Below the pieces are notes generated by a model. That model searched no databases. It saw nothing but the letters and a program-made list of their open reading frames with translations, and was not told the DNA's origin. A program made the translations under genes and the position numbers. From Actinomycetales bacterium (GTDB lineage Bacteria > Actinomycetota > Actinomycetes > Actinomycetales > Dermabacteraceae), in contig JAAZLF010000171.1 in NCBI GenBank assembly GCA_012799425.1, forward strand, positions 1 through 9,784: a DNA stretch of 9,784 nucleotides, read 5' to 3'. Of this stretch, positions 1 to 6,896 are shown in pieces (the first letter of the stretch is position 1; every line of letters begins with the position of its first letter).

Positions 1-2366
1 CCGGACTCCTCCGCCTCCGCCTCGCGCCGACGGGTCGCGAAGTCCGAGGCGGCGAGCTGCTCGCTCACCTCTGCGGGGGCGGCGACCTGGGGCCAGAAGC
101 GCAGGCTGCGCCCGGCCAGCGGGGCGGTGACGTCGAGCGCGCCGGGGGAGACCACGAGCACTCCGCTGGAGTGGTCGCGCTCCTTCGGCGGCGCGCCGAG
201 GTAGGTGACCACGTGCTCCCACTCCAGGCCTTTGGCGCCGTGGACGGTGCCCACCCAGACCGCCCCGGGCAGGGCGGAGAGGTCGGGCCCCTTCTCCCAG
301 GCATCCAGCTCGGCCCGCAGCCCGGTCAGGGTGATGGGGGATCCCTCCGCACGGCGCCGCTCGGTGGTGTCGCGGGCCATCGCCCGCAGCGCATCGAGGG
401 TGCGGCGGCGCGAGTCCTGGTCGCTCCAGCGCTTGATCCGCTGCGGCAGGTCCAGCGCGTCGATCAGCGCGCTCATCATCTCCACCGGGGTGAAGCCGAT
501 GCAGGCGCGGCGCACCGCGCGCAGTCCGCTGAGCACGGGATCCTCCCACCAGGAGGCGAACACGGCCCGGCGCGCCTCCCGGTCGGGCGCGGCCATCAGC
601 TGTGCGAACCAGCTCTCGTGGGCGCCGTGGTCGCCGAGCAGCGTCACGAGCTCGGTGAGGGCGAGGGTGTCCGAGCCGTCGAGGGCGACCGCGAGCGCGG
701 CGCGCACCATCTGCGCCTCGCGGGTGGCGCGCAGGGGGTGGGCGGCGCCGGCGGTGGGCACGCCCCGCTCCTGGAGGGCGGCGACCACGCAGGCACGCTG
801 CGCGTTGCTGCGCACCAGCACCGCGGTGTCGCCGGGGGCGAAGGTGCCCTCGTCGATCCGGCGGCGGATCTGCTCGGCGATCATCGCGGCGTGCTTCTGC
901 GCGGAGACCACGCGGCGGTCGTGCTTGGTCGCCTCCCACACCTCGAGCACGCCCCCGCCCGCGGTCTCCTGGCGCTGCGCGGGGATCGCCAGGCGCACCC
1001 GCTCGAGCCCCTCGCCGTCGGGCGCGAACACGGGGCTGAACAGGGCGTTGGAGAAGTCCACCAGCAGCTCGCGGGAGCGCCAGGAGTGGGAGAGGTTCTG
1101 CACGTCGCCGGTGCCGAACACGGTGTCACCGCCCTCGAGCGCGGTGATGATGTCGCGCATCAGGCGGGGGTCGGCGTCGCGGAAGCCGTAGATCGCCTGT
1201 TTCGGGTCGCCCACCCAGATCTTCTCGTCGATGAGCTGGGAGAGCTCGAGGAAGAGGGCGAGCTGGATGGGGGAGGTGTCCTGGAACTCGTCGACCGCGA
1301 GCAGCCGGAAGCGGGAGGCGATCGATTCCCGCACTCGCTGAGAGCCCTGCAGCAGGCGCAGCGCCTGCACCTCCTGATCGATGAAGTCGATCAGCCCCAG
1401 CTCGCGCTTGTAGGTCTCGTACGCCTCGAGGGACTCCGCGGCGACCTCGAGGATCAGCGTGATGAGATCGTGCAGGTCCTGCTGCCAGACCGGGTTCTGG
1501 GCGAAGGCCTCGGTGATCTCGAGCGCGAGCGGTGCGAGGGCCTTCTTCGCCGAGGCGCCGAAGCTGCCACCGGTCAGGCGCAGCCAGCTCGACCACGGGG
1601 TGCGCTCCCGATCGCGCAGCGCCCGCTCCATCCGGCGCAGCGAGTCGAGGTCGCCGCGTGCCTTGTTCACGCTGCGCGGCGCGATCGGCCCGCCCTTGAC
1701 ACCCTCCCCGGCCGCATCCACCGACGCGGCGAGATCCGCCTCGAAGTCGGTGATCCGCGCACCCAGCTCGTGCAGCCAGCGCCCGCGCAGATCCCGCCCG
1801 GGCTCGGGCAGCTGCGCCGCGGTGCGGAACTCCTCCCAGGAGGCGGGCGCCGCAGCGCGCAGCTCCTCGGCGTCCAGGAGGTTCGTGCGGGCGGCGTCGG
1901 CGACGTCCTTCACCCGGGCCCGCCAGGCCTGCTTGCGGGCGTAGCCGGTATCGCGCTCGTCGCCGTCGTGCTCGGTGCGGGCGAGCATCGCTCCCCAGCG
2001 CACTCCGGCCGCAGCGGCGGTCCGGTCGATCGCCGCCGCGAAGGCCGCCTTCTGCGTGGCGTCGTCGAGCACCCGCACCTGCGGGGAGATCCCGGCATCG
2101 AGTGCGTACTCGGTCACCAGGCGCCCGGCGACTGAGTTGACGGTGCTGATCAGGGCGCTGTCGATGCCGCGCGCCGCCTCGATCTGGTGCCTGTCCAGCA
2201 GTGTCGAGCGCACCCGCTGGGAGAGCTCGTCGGCCGCTTTGACGGTGAACGTGGTGGCGATGACCTCGGAGGGGTCCAGGCCCGCGGCCAGCCGCTCGGC
2301 CAGCTGCCGCGTGAGGGTGTATGTCTTGCCGGAGCCGGCAGAGGCGTTGATCAGGGTGAAGCTCAT
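1..2366 (-). CDS. UvrD/RecB-like ATP-dependent helicase, AddA-like subunit (3' end missing)
   Basis: Superfamily 1A helicase, expected to unwind DNA ends in a two-subunit recombination nuclease together with the gene just upstream. My own reading of the minus frame gives 788 codons, open to the window edge. Motifs seen: Walker A ASAGSGKT (residues 8-15), motif Ia TTFTVKAADEL (38-48), DEFQDT Walker B (359-364), motif III GDPKQAIYGFR (386-396), a SHSWRS motif IV, and TVHGAKGLEWEHV (from about 707). The visible part ends at an EAEAEE stretch, just where motif VI (RRLLYVAxTRA) is expected, so motif VI and any C-terminal nuclease domain lie outside. AddA/RecB-type proteins usually exceed 1000 residues. 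The ATG is part of an ATGA overlap with the stop of the upstream nuclease gene, which implies translational coupling. A UvrD-like family is certain; the exact subfamily (AddA, AdnB or other) is not settled. Confidence 0.93.
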   Translation of the reverse strand, partial: MSFTLINASAGSGKTYTLTRQLAERLAAGLDPSEVIATTFTVKAADELSQRVRSTLLDRHQIEAARGIDSALISTVNSVAGRLVTEYALDAGISPQVRVLDDATQKAAFAAAIDRTAAAAGVRWGAMLARTEHDGDERDTGYARKQAWRARVKDVADAARTNLLDAEELRAAAPASWEEFRTAAQLPEPGRDLRGRWLHELGARITDFEADLAASVDAAGEGVKGGPIAPRSVNKARGDLDSLRRMERALRDRERTPWSSWLRLTGGSFGASAKKALAPLALEITEAFAQNPVWQQDLHDLITLILEVAAESLEAYETYKRELGLIDFIDQEVQALRLLQGSQRVRESIASRFRLLAVDEFQDTSPIQLALFLELSQLIDEKIWVGDPKQAIYGFRDADPRLMRDIITALEGGDTVFGTGDVQNLSHSWRSRELLVDFSNALFSPVFAPDGEGLERVRLAIPAQRQETAGGGVLEVWEATKHDRRVVSAQKHAAMIAEQIRRRIDEGTFAPGDTAVLVRSNAQRACVVAALQERGVPTAGAAHPLRATREAQMVRAALAVALDGSDTLALTELVTLLGDHGAHESWFAQLMAAPDREARRAVFASWWEDPVLSGLRAVRRACIGFTPVEMMSALIDALDLPQRIKRWSDQDSRRRTLDALRAMARDTTERRRAEGSPITLTGLRAELDAWEKGPDLSALPGAVWVGTVHGAKGLEWEHVVTYLGAPPKERDHSSGVLVVSPGALDVTAPLAGRSLRFWPQVAAPAEVSEQLAASDFATRRREAEAEES

Positions 2367-3448
2367 GACGCATCGCCTCTCAGGCCGCACAGCAGGGAGA
2401 AATCACAGAAGTCGCAGCGGGCGTCGACCACGATCCCGCCCTCGGCCCGCGCGGTCTCCTGCGCCGCGGCGTAGGTCTTCTTCGCGTCCGTGCGCGGGGT
2501 GCCCAGATCCTGTCCCGCGTCGCGCAGGATCTGCCCGGAGCGGGCGGAGACGGTGCCCTCGCCGATCGCGTCGAGCGCCTCGGTGATGCCGGAGACTGTC
2601 GTGCCCCAGGCGCGGGCGATGTCGAGCGTGGGCCGGCCGTGCGGGTCCAGCGCCGGGTTCGCGGAGACGAACTCGCCCTGCTTGAGCAGGAAGTAGCCGA
2701 CGTCGGTGCGCGGATCATCGAGCGACCAGGCGTAGGAGGCCAGCTGCAGCGCCTCGCCGGCGTCGAACAGCTCGGGGTACTTCTTCGCCGCCGAGGTCCA
2801 CTTCAGGTCGATCACGGTGGGGCGGCCCTCGGCGTCCTCGGCGAGCACGTCGCGGGACCCGGTGAACGGCACCTCGACCTCGCCGCGCTCGAGGTGCAGC
2901 CGCAGCGGCTCCTCGAAGCGGGACTCCACCTCGGTGATCACGAGCCCCGCCTCGGAGAGCCGGGCGAAGAACTCCACGAGGGAGCGCACGGCCGTCTCGC
3001 GCATCGTGGTCAGCTCGACCTCGCGACCGGGCAGCAGGAGCTCCGAGGCGAGCTGCGGGACCAGGCGGTCCAGCATCTCGGTGATCTCCGCCTGCGAGGG
3101 CACGCCGCCGCGCCCTGCACGGGCGGTGACCAGCTCCTCGACCACGGCGTGCACCAGGGTGCCGATCATCTGGTTGCCGCTGGGCACGCTCGCGACCGAG
3201 GCCGGCCGGATCCCGAGCCCCGTGCGGTAGGTCCATTTCTGCCGGCATCCCAGCAGGTTCTCCGCCTGGGAGTAGCTGAGGGAGCGCGGCAGCAGGTGCG
3301 GTGCGGGGCCCACGCGCCGGGTGAGGTCCTGCGGCGGGCGAGGAGGGGCCTCGAGCGCGGGGACGCTCAGGTCCCGCCGCGACCCCGCCAGCTCCCATCC
3401 CGTGGCTCCGACGGCGCTGCGCGGGTCCATCCGATGCCGGGCGAGCAC
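2363..3448 (-). CDS. C-terminal half of AddB-like subunit: RecB-family nuclease with Fe-S cluster motif
   Basis: A 361-codon ORF with a GTG at 3448 (or ATG at 3430) as the first usable start after the TAG. RecB-type PD-(D/E)XK nuclease motifs are complete, numbered from the GTG: GTLVHAVVEE (H100), GSRD (D200), VIDLK (D214, K216) and QLASY (Q235, Y239). Cys68 (NLLGCRQKW) together with Cys345, Cys348 and Cys354 (CDFCDFSLLC, C-x2-C-x5-C) fits the 4Fe-4S staple known from AddB and related nucleases. The catalytic part therefore looks intact. Neither GTG nor ATG has a good ribosome binding site, and the GTG is 54 bases beyond the stop, so efficient independent translation is doubtful. The TGA overlaps the ATG of the helicase gene, so a stop in the first half may also lower helicase expression through polarity. 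Nuclease identity is firm; whether the protein is made is not. Confidence 0.82.
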   Translation of the reverse strand: MLARHRMDPRSAVGATGWELAGSRRDLSVPALEAPPRPPQDLTRRVGPAPHLLPRSLSYSQAENLLGCRQKWTYRTGLGIRPASVASVPSGNQMIGTLVHAVVEELVTARAGRGGVPSQAEITEMLDRLVPQLASELLLPGREVELTTMRETAVRSLVEFFARLSEAGLVITEVESRFEEPLRLHLERGEVEVPFTGSRDVLAEDAEGRPTVIDLKWTSAAKKYPELFDAGEALQLASYAWSLDDPRTDVGYFLLKQGEFVSANPALDPHGRPTLDIARAWGTTVSGITEALDAIGEGTVSARSGQILRDAGQDLGTPRTDAKKTYAAAQETARAEGGIVVDARCDFCDFSLLCGLRGDAS

Positions 3449-3502
3449 GGCGGCGACGTCCTCGCCGGGCTCCGCACGCTCCGCCGCGAGGTGCGCGAGC
3501 AG

Positions 3503-5032
3503 CTAGTGCGGCGCGGTCGCCTGCTCCTCGCGGCTGCGGGTGCGGACCACGATCACCCGGCCCGCGCCGCGCAGGGCCCGGAGCCCGGCGTCGGTCTCCA
3601 GGGCCGCCAGCGCCGCAGGATCCAGCACCCGGGCGCCGAGCCCCGTGAGCGCCTCGATCTCGACCGCGTCCCAGGTCACGCCGGTGCGGGCGTCCTGCCT
3701 GTCCGCTCCCCACCACAGCACGTCCTCGCCCTTCCCGCGCAGCTGCGCAGGGCGGGTGCAGGTGCTCCGCTCCCCGCTCGCCTCGGGCCGTGCGAAGGGT
3801 GAGGCGGCGCGCCCGCCGGAGGACTCGAGCACCTGGGAGAGCTCCCGTTCGCCGAGGACGTGATCGCCCCCGAGCGTCTCGAGCACCGCGAGGAAGGTCT
3901 GCAGGTGCGCGCCGGCTCGCACGAGCCCCGGATCGCCCTGCCCGAGGGCGCGCAGTCTCCGTCCGAGCCAGGCTGTCGCGGTGCGCAGCCGTGCCGGGGT
4001 GAGCTGATCGGGGCTGATCGGATCGGTGACCAGGTCCGAGACCGCCTGCGCGACCTCCAGGGCATCGGGATCATCGGCGATCTCCGTGAGCACCGCCCGC
4101 CACGCAGGGCCCCCTGTACCGGGCTCGGCGGCCAGTGCGTCGAGGAACCGGCGACGCACCCGCGAGGGCACCAGGGAGATCGGTTCACGGTCCGACTCCG
4201 GGGCGTCCAGCACGCGCAGGTCCAGGAACGCCCCGAGCTGCTGGACGTCCACCGGAGCGATCGCGATGGACAGGTACAGCGGGAGGATCTGCAGGCTGGT
4301 GCGGTCCGCCGACGCCCCGGCGACCCCGAGCGCGGGCTGCCCACGACGGCGCAGCTCCTGGTCCAGCAGGATCGTGTCCTCGGTGGCCAGCACATGGATG
4401 CTGCGCCCCTCGCGCCCCGTGAGGAACCGGGCGGCGGTCTCGGCGGCGGTCCATTCGTCCTCCGCCTCGACCAGCACCAATTCAGGCCGTCCCATCGGCG
4501 CCTCACGGACAGGTGCGACCTCGACCCCGCAGCTGCCCAGCAGCTCGAGCAGCCGCGGCCACAGGCCCGGCAGGGACCCCGGCTCCTCGTGGCACAGCAG
4601 ACGATCGATCCCGAGCGGCCACGGCGACTCCGCGAGCAGCGTCACCAGCTCCTGCAGGTCATCCGCTGCGCCGGGGGAGAGCTCGGCGACCTCCTCGATC
4701 GCGCACAGCGCCTCCACCCGCGCCGGCAGGCCCGGCGCGGAATGCAGGCGTGCCCCGGCGGTCACGGCCGCGTCCCGCCAGCCCAGCATGGCGGCCGCGG
4801 TCGCCCACGGGTCCACGGCGAAGGAGTCCCGGGGCCAGGGATGATCGACCGCGGCGATCGCGCGCCCGTACTGCGCGATGCGCACCGCAGGGTCGACCGA
4901 GGGACGGGTCAGCGCGAGCCGCGTCTGCAGCAGCTGGAGCAGCCCGCGCGGGCCCAGGCGCACCGATCCGGTCGCGCCCGCGCCGTCCGCCCAGGCGGCG
5001 CCGTCGAGGGACCAGCCGAATTCGATCAGCAT
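3503..5032 (-). CDS. N-terminal half of AddB-like subunit (inactive helicase-like region)
   Basis: Codes for 509 residues before the TAG. The start is secure: ATG at 5032 lies 8 bases after GGAGGA (5041-5046). The N-terminus has no Walker A motif, unlike Bacillus AddB, so this looks like a degenerate helicase fold that serves as scaffold or for DNA recognition rather than as a motor. A segment around residues 184-235 (ELVLVEAEDEW, then RSIHVLATEDT and LLDQELRRRG) resembles the part of UvrD/AddB proteins where an acidic element precedes a strand and the pairing of helicase lobes. The C-terminal end (RVIVVRTRSREEQATAPH) stops abruptly within what should continue into the nuclease half. It is the first gene of the pair after a 54-base gap from the upstream membrane protein gene. 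The family assignment rests mainly on context and the nuclease half downstream. Confidence 0.8.
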   Translation of the reverse strand: MLIEFGWSLDGAAWADGAGATGSVRLGPRGLLQLLQTRLALTRPSVDPAVRIAQYGRAIAAVDHPWPRDSFAVDPWATAAAMLGWRDAAVTAGARLHSAPGLPARVEALCAIEEVAELSPGAADDLQELVTLLAESPWPLGIDRLLCHEEPGSLPGLWPRLLELLGSCGVEVAPVREAPMGRPELVLVEAEDEWTAAETAARFLTGREGRSIHVLATEDTILLDQELRRRGQPALGVAGASADRTSLQILPLYLSIAIAPVDVQQLGAFLDLRVLDAPESDREPISLVPSRVRRRFLDALAAEPGTGGPAWRAVLTEIADDPDALEVAQAVSDLVTDPISPDQLTPARLRTATAWLGRRLRALGQGDPGLVRAGAHLQTFLAVLETLGGDHVLGERELSQVLESSGGRAASPFARPEASGERSTCTRPAQLRGKGEDVLWWGADRQDARTGVTWDAVEIEALTGLGARVLDPAALAALETDAGLRALRGAGRVIVVRTRSREEQATAPH

Positions 5033-5040
5033 GCAGGCAC

Positions 5041-5046
5041 TCCTCC
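5041..5046 (-). promoter_or_regulatory. Ribosome binding site of the AddB-like gene
   Basis: GGAGGA on the minus strand, 8 bases before the ATG at 5032. It is one of the two best ribosome binding sites in the window and fixes this start. Strong initiation here contrasts with the weak signals after the internal TAG. Confidence 0.7.
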
Positions 5047-5086
5047 GTCGCAGGTCGCGGGCCCCGGCCGGGGCTGCGCTCCCACC

Positions 5087-5623
5087 TTAGGGGAGGGGCC
5101 CGACGCGCGGACGGCGCGACCGTGCCGGTGCGGTCGCGGTCTCGACGATGCCCCCGATGAGCTGGGCCAGGCGGGTCCAGGGCGCGAGTCCCACCACGGT
5201 CCCTGCCAGCAGCCACCACAGCGCGGCGGCGACCTCGCGCATCTCGAGCGCCCCGGCGAGGAGGGCGAGGGAGAGCAGCAGCACCGGCAGGACGGAGGAC
5301 ACCCCGACCGCCACCAGGCAGAGCAGCGGCACCGCCCGCGCATGCTCGGGCCCGCCGAGCCTGCGCACCGACATCACGGTCACCGCCAGATCGAGCACGA
5401 TCGTCAGCAGCGCGAGCGCCGCTGTGCCCACGACCGCGGTCACGAGCACCGCGACGGCGATCCGCGCATCCCGCTCGTCCGTCGGGGAGGGGGTCAGCAC
5501 GGCGGAGGCGCCGAGCAGCGCGGAGTAGATGCCGACGGCGACGCCGATGATCACCATCGCCACCGCGAGCGTCCAGCAGACGGCGGCGAGCAGGCTGAGG
5601 ATCCCGAAGCGGCGGCTGGTCAT
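5087..5623 (-). CDS. Small four-helix integral membrane protein of unknown function
   Basis: I do not recognise the family. The predicted protein has 178 residues with four hydrophobic stretches at about 7-39, 52-84, 96-126 and 130-159, short polar loops (a charged TPSPTDERDAR loop near 44-54), and a basic tail ending SRRPRVGPLP that is probably cytoplasmic. The frame is open further upstream to 5782, but I chose ATG 5623 (MTSRRFGILS) because the basic N-terminus runs straight into the first helix, whereas the upstream extension has Pro, Cys and Arg composition typical of out-of-frame translation and would overlap the DoxX-like gene. No convincing ribosome binding site precedes 5623; instead a small ORF ends 1 base earlier (TGAGATG), so coupled translation is likely. 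It precedes the nuclease gene by 54 bases and may share its transcript. Its role is unknown. Confidence 0.78.
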   Translation of the reverse strand: MTSRRFGILSLLAAVCWTLAVAMVIIGVAVGIYSALLGASAVLTPSPTDERDARIAVAVLVTAVVGTAALALLTIVLDLAVTVMSVRRLGGPEHARAVPLLCLVAVGVSSVLPVLLLSLALLAGALEMREVAAALWWLLAGTVVGLAPWTRLAQLIGGIVETATAPARSRRPRVGPLP

Positions 5624-5624
5624 C

Positions 5625-5726
5625 TCAGTCCGCGGGCACGGGATCCGGATCGGGGATCTCCTCCGGGACATACTTGGGCAGGCGCGAGGCGGGCAGCGCA
5701 GCTCTTCTCCGGCCGGGGCGCTGCAT
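5625..5726 (-). CDS. Possible 33-residue peptide ORF coupled to the membrane protein gene
   Basis: ATG at 5726 to TGA at 5625-5627. The peptide begins MQRPGRRRAALPASRLPK (basic) and ends YVPEEIPDPDPVPAD (acidic, proline-rich), with no membrane helix. The TGA is separated by one base from the ATG of the membrane protein gene (TGAGATG), which suits translational coupling and would explain that gene's lack of its own ribosome binding site. A stop lies two codons upstream, so the ATG cannot be extended. Against it: GAAGG abuts the ATG with no spacing, and AGA AGA GCT near the start is unusual codon use here. The second half has more normal codons. Either a small protein, a leader peptide, or chance. 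Confidence 0.42.
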   Translation of the reverse strand: MQRPGRRRAALPASRLPKYVPEEIPDPDPVPAD

Positions 5727-5746
5727 CCTTCAGCGCGGAGAAGGCC

Positions 5747-5752
5747 AGGATA
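5747..5752 (-). promoter_or_regulatory. Candidate -10 box upstream of the small ORF
   Basis: TATCCT on the minus strand, in the context CGTATCCTGG, matches the TAnnnT pattern common in actinobacterial sigma-A promoters. It lies 20 bases before the ATG at 5726, just after the DoxX-like gene ends. A weak -35 candidate (TTCAAC) sits 16 bases upstream, inside the end of that gene. If real, it would give the small ORF, the membrane protein and perhaps the nuclease pair their own transcript. This is inferred from pattern alone. Confidence 0.35.
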
Positions 5753-5762
5753 CGCCCGGCTC

Positions 5763-6812
5763 TCAGCGGTTGAACGGGTCATCCTCCCGAGCGCCCCAGC
5801 TGAAGCCGCGCTCGTAGAGCACCATCGCGGACTCGTCGGGCACCAGGACGATGTCCTGCCCCTCTCCGGTCACCTGCAGCGTGCCGTCGTCCTGCTCCTC
5901 GACGGTGAGGGTCAGCTCGGTGGGATCAGCCTCGATGTGCTCCGCGTTCGAGACGCCCGGATCCCGCAGCGGCCGCAGCGACAGCTCGACCGTCCCCTCG
6001 CCGGTGCGCTGATAGCTGCCGGTCAGCAGCGTGCCGTCGGCCGATCGCAGCTGCGCGGCGGCGTGGCCGTCGTACTCGATCTCGCCGAAGGCGAGCGCGC
6101 TCCACCGGGTGTCCTCGCTCAGCTGCGCGGCGGGCTCGGCGGCATCCTGCTGCACCGTCCACACCCCGGCGGGGACAGACTCGTCGGTGCTGCGCTCGGG
6201 ATACATGCCGCTGATGCCCCAGGCGATGAGCGCCAGCAGCGCGAGCCCGGCGACGGGGCCGAGGATGTTCGTGAACCTCGCCAGCGGACGCCACGGCACG
6301 AGGGTGGGCACGGGGCCCGGCCGGATCTCACCGTGGCCGAGGACGGCTCGTGCCAGGCGCGGCATCCAGGGGATCAGCACCAGCACGGACATGACCAGCA
6401 GGACCAGGGAGATCGTCTTGACGGGAACGTCGTAGCCGAGGTTCAGCACGAAGACCAGCGCCATCGAGGCCCCGGCGAGGACTGCGCCGAGTGCGACGGT
6501 GCGTCGCCACAGCAGCGCCAGCGCCGCCCCGAGCTCTGCGAGGCCGCCCAGGAACTGGAACAGCGGGGAGAGGGCGACCATCCGCCACAGCACCCCCATC
6601 GGGCTCATCTCGCCCTGGGCGATGAGGGCGCCGCCCATGTCCATGAACCCGAACTGGCCGAAGACGAGCTTGGCGACCCCGTAGTACGTCATCGCGACCG
6701 CCAGCAGCAGGCGCACGGTGCCGTGCGCCCACCAGCCGAGCGTCACCGCGGTGGTGCGGGCCAGCTGCTTCTCGGCGGCATACTCTTCAGAGGTGGGCGT
6801 GCTCTCGCTCAT
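5763..6812 (-). CDS. DoxX-like membrane protein with C-terminal extracytoplasmic domain
   Basis: 349 residues. The N-terminal part resembles DoxX/DoxD-type membrane proteins: helices at about 31-52 (with TYYGVAKLVFGQF, a typical start of the family), 80-101, 107-125 and 131-150. A fifth helix (180-203) leads to a C-terminal region of about 145 residues that is acidic and strand-rich (WTVQQDAAEP, then repeated Gly/Asp turns such as SADGTLLTGSY and EEQDDGTLQVTGEG) and probably lies outside the membrane. DoxX proteins are usually only 120-180 residues, so the tail is an addition; similar tails are known on some DoxX-like proteins but their role is unclear. Start: ATG 6812 gives MSESTPTSEE. A TTG at 6845 with AGGAGG only 3 bases away is an alternative that would add 11 residues. 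It lies 84 bases after the sulfatase gene. The function is unknown; DoxX relatives have been linked to redox or thiol stress. Confidence 0.82.
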   Translation of the reverse strand: MSESTPTSEEYAAEKQLARTTAVTLGWWAHGTVRLLLAVAMTYYGVAKLVFGQFGFMDMGGALIAQGEMSPMGVLWRMVALSPLFQFLGGLAELGAALALLWRRTVALGAVLAGASMALVFVLNLGYDVPVKTISLVLLVMSVLVLIPWMPRLARAVLGHGEIRPGPVPTLVPWRPLARFTNILGPVAGLALLALIAWGISGMYPERSTDESVPAGVWTVQQDAAEPAAQLSEDTRWSALAFGEIEYDGHAAAQLRSADGTLLTGSYQRTGEGTVELSLRPLRDPGVSNAEHIEADPTELTLTVEEQDDGTLQVTGEGQDIVLVPDESAMVLYERGFSWGAREDDPFNR

Positions 6813-6896
6813 GCCCTCATTCCATCGCAGGGACCGGCCCGGCAACGCCCTCCTACGGGGTCGGCTCGATACGACTTCCGTCGAATGATCTCCTGG

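Larger units (their letters stand above)
2363..5032 (-). pseudogene. AddB-like PD-(D/E)XK nuclease gene interrupted by an in-frame TAG
   Basis: Read as one gene, this frame runs 890 codons from ATG at 5032 to TGA at 2363-2365, with a single internal stop, TAG, at codon 510 (3503-3505). The 509-codon ORF before the stop and the 361-codon ORF after it are in the same frame, and the 18 codons between them are open and ordinary in composition. Together they give the order expected of an AddB-type subunit: inactive helicase-like N-terminus, then RecB-family nuclease with an Fe-S cluster. A length near 890 residues is reasonable for actinobacterial proteins of this kind. A C-to-T transition turning CAG into TAG is the simplest origin. 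I cannot tell a real nonsense mutation from a sequencing error, or exclude that both halves are made and work together. The two halves are also listed separately. Confidence 0.75.

Noticed and set aside
171..2135. Long plus-strand ORF of 654 codons (also 3860-5773 and 5529-7346)
   Set aside because: They lie opposite genes with clear motifs on the minus strand, and their His/Arg/Gly/Ala/Gln-rich, low-complexity translations are typical of antisense frames in very GC-rich DNA.
1126..2373. Minus-strand ORF of 415 codons, and another at 2715-3716
   Set aside because: Both are in a different minus frame from the helicase and nuclease reading frames, have no motifs, and translate to Arg/Gly/Ala-rich strings; the motif-bearing frames win.
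3430..3448. Efficient reinitiation start for the nuclease half after the TAG
   Set aside because: GTG 3448 and ATG 3430 lack a good ribosome binding site at proper distance and lie 54 or more bases past the stop, so I do not claim a deliberately split gene.
5061..5074. Perfect palindrome GCCCCGGCCGGGGC between the membrane protein and nuclease genes
   Set aside because: It has no loop and no following T-run, so it is not a standard terminator, and such runs are common by chance at this GC content. An operator cannot be excluded but nothing supports it.
5087..5782. Longer 231-residue version of the four-helix membrane protein
   Set aside because: The first 53 residues are Arg/Pro/Cys-rich and unlike a membrane protein N-terminus, and the extension overlaps the end of the DoxX-like gene; ATG 5623 gives a natural start.
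6861..6887. Short hairpin CGAC-GGAA-GTCG and repeated TCGA after the sulfatase gene, as a terminator
   Set aside because: The stem is only 4 base pairs and no T-run follows.
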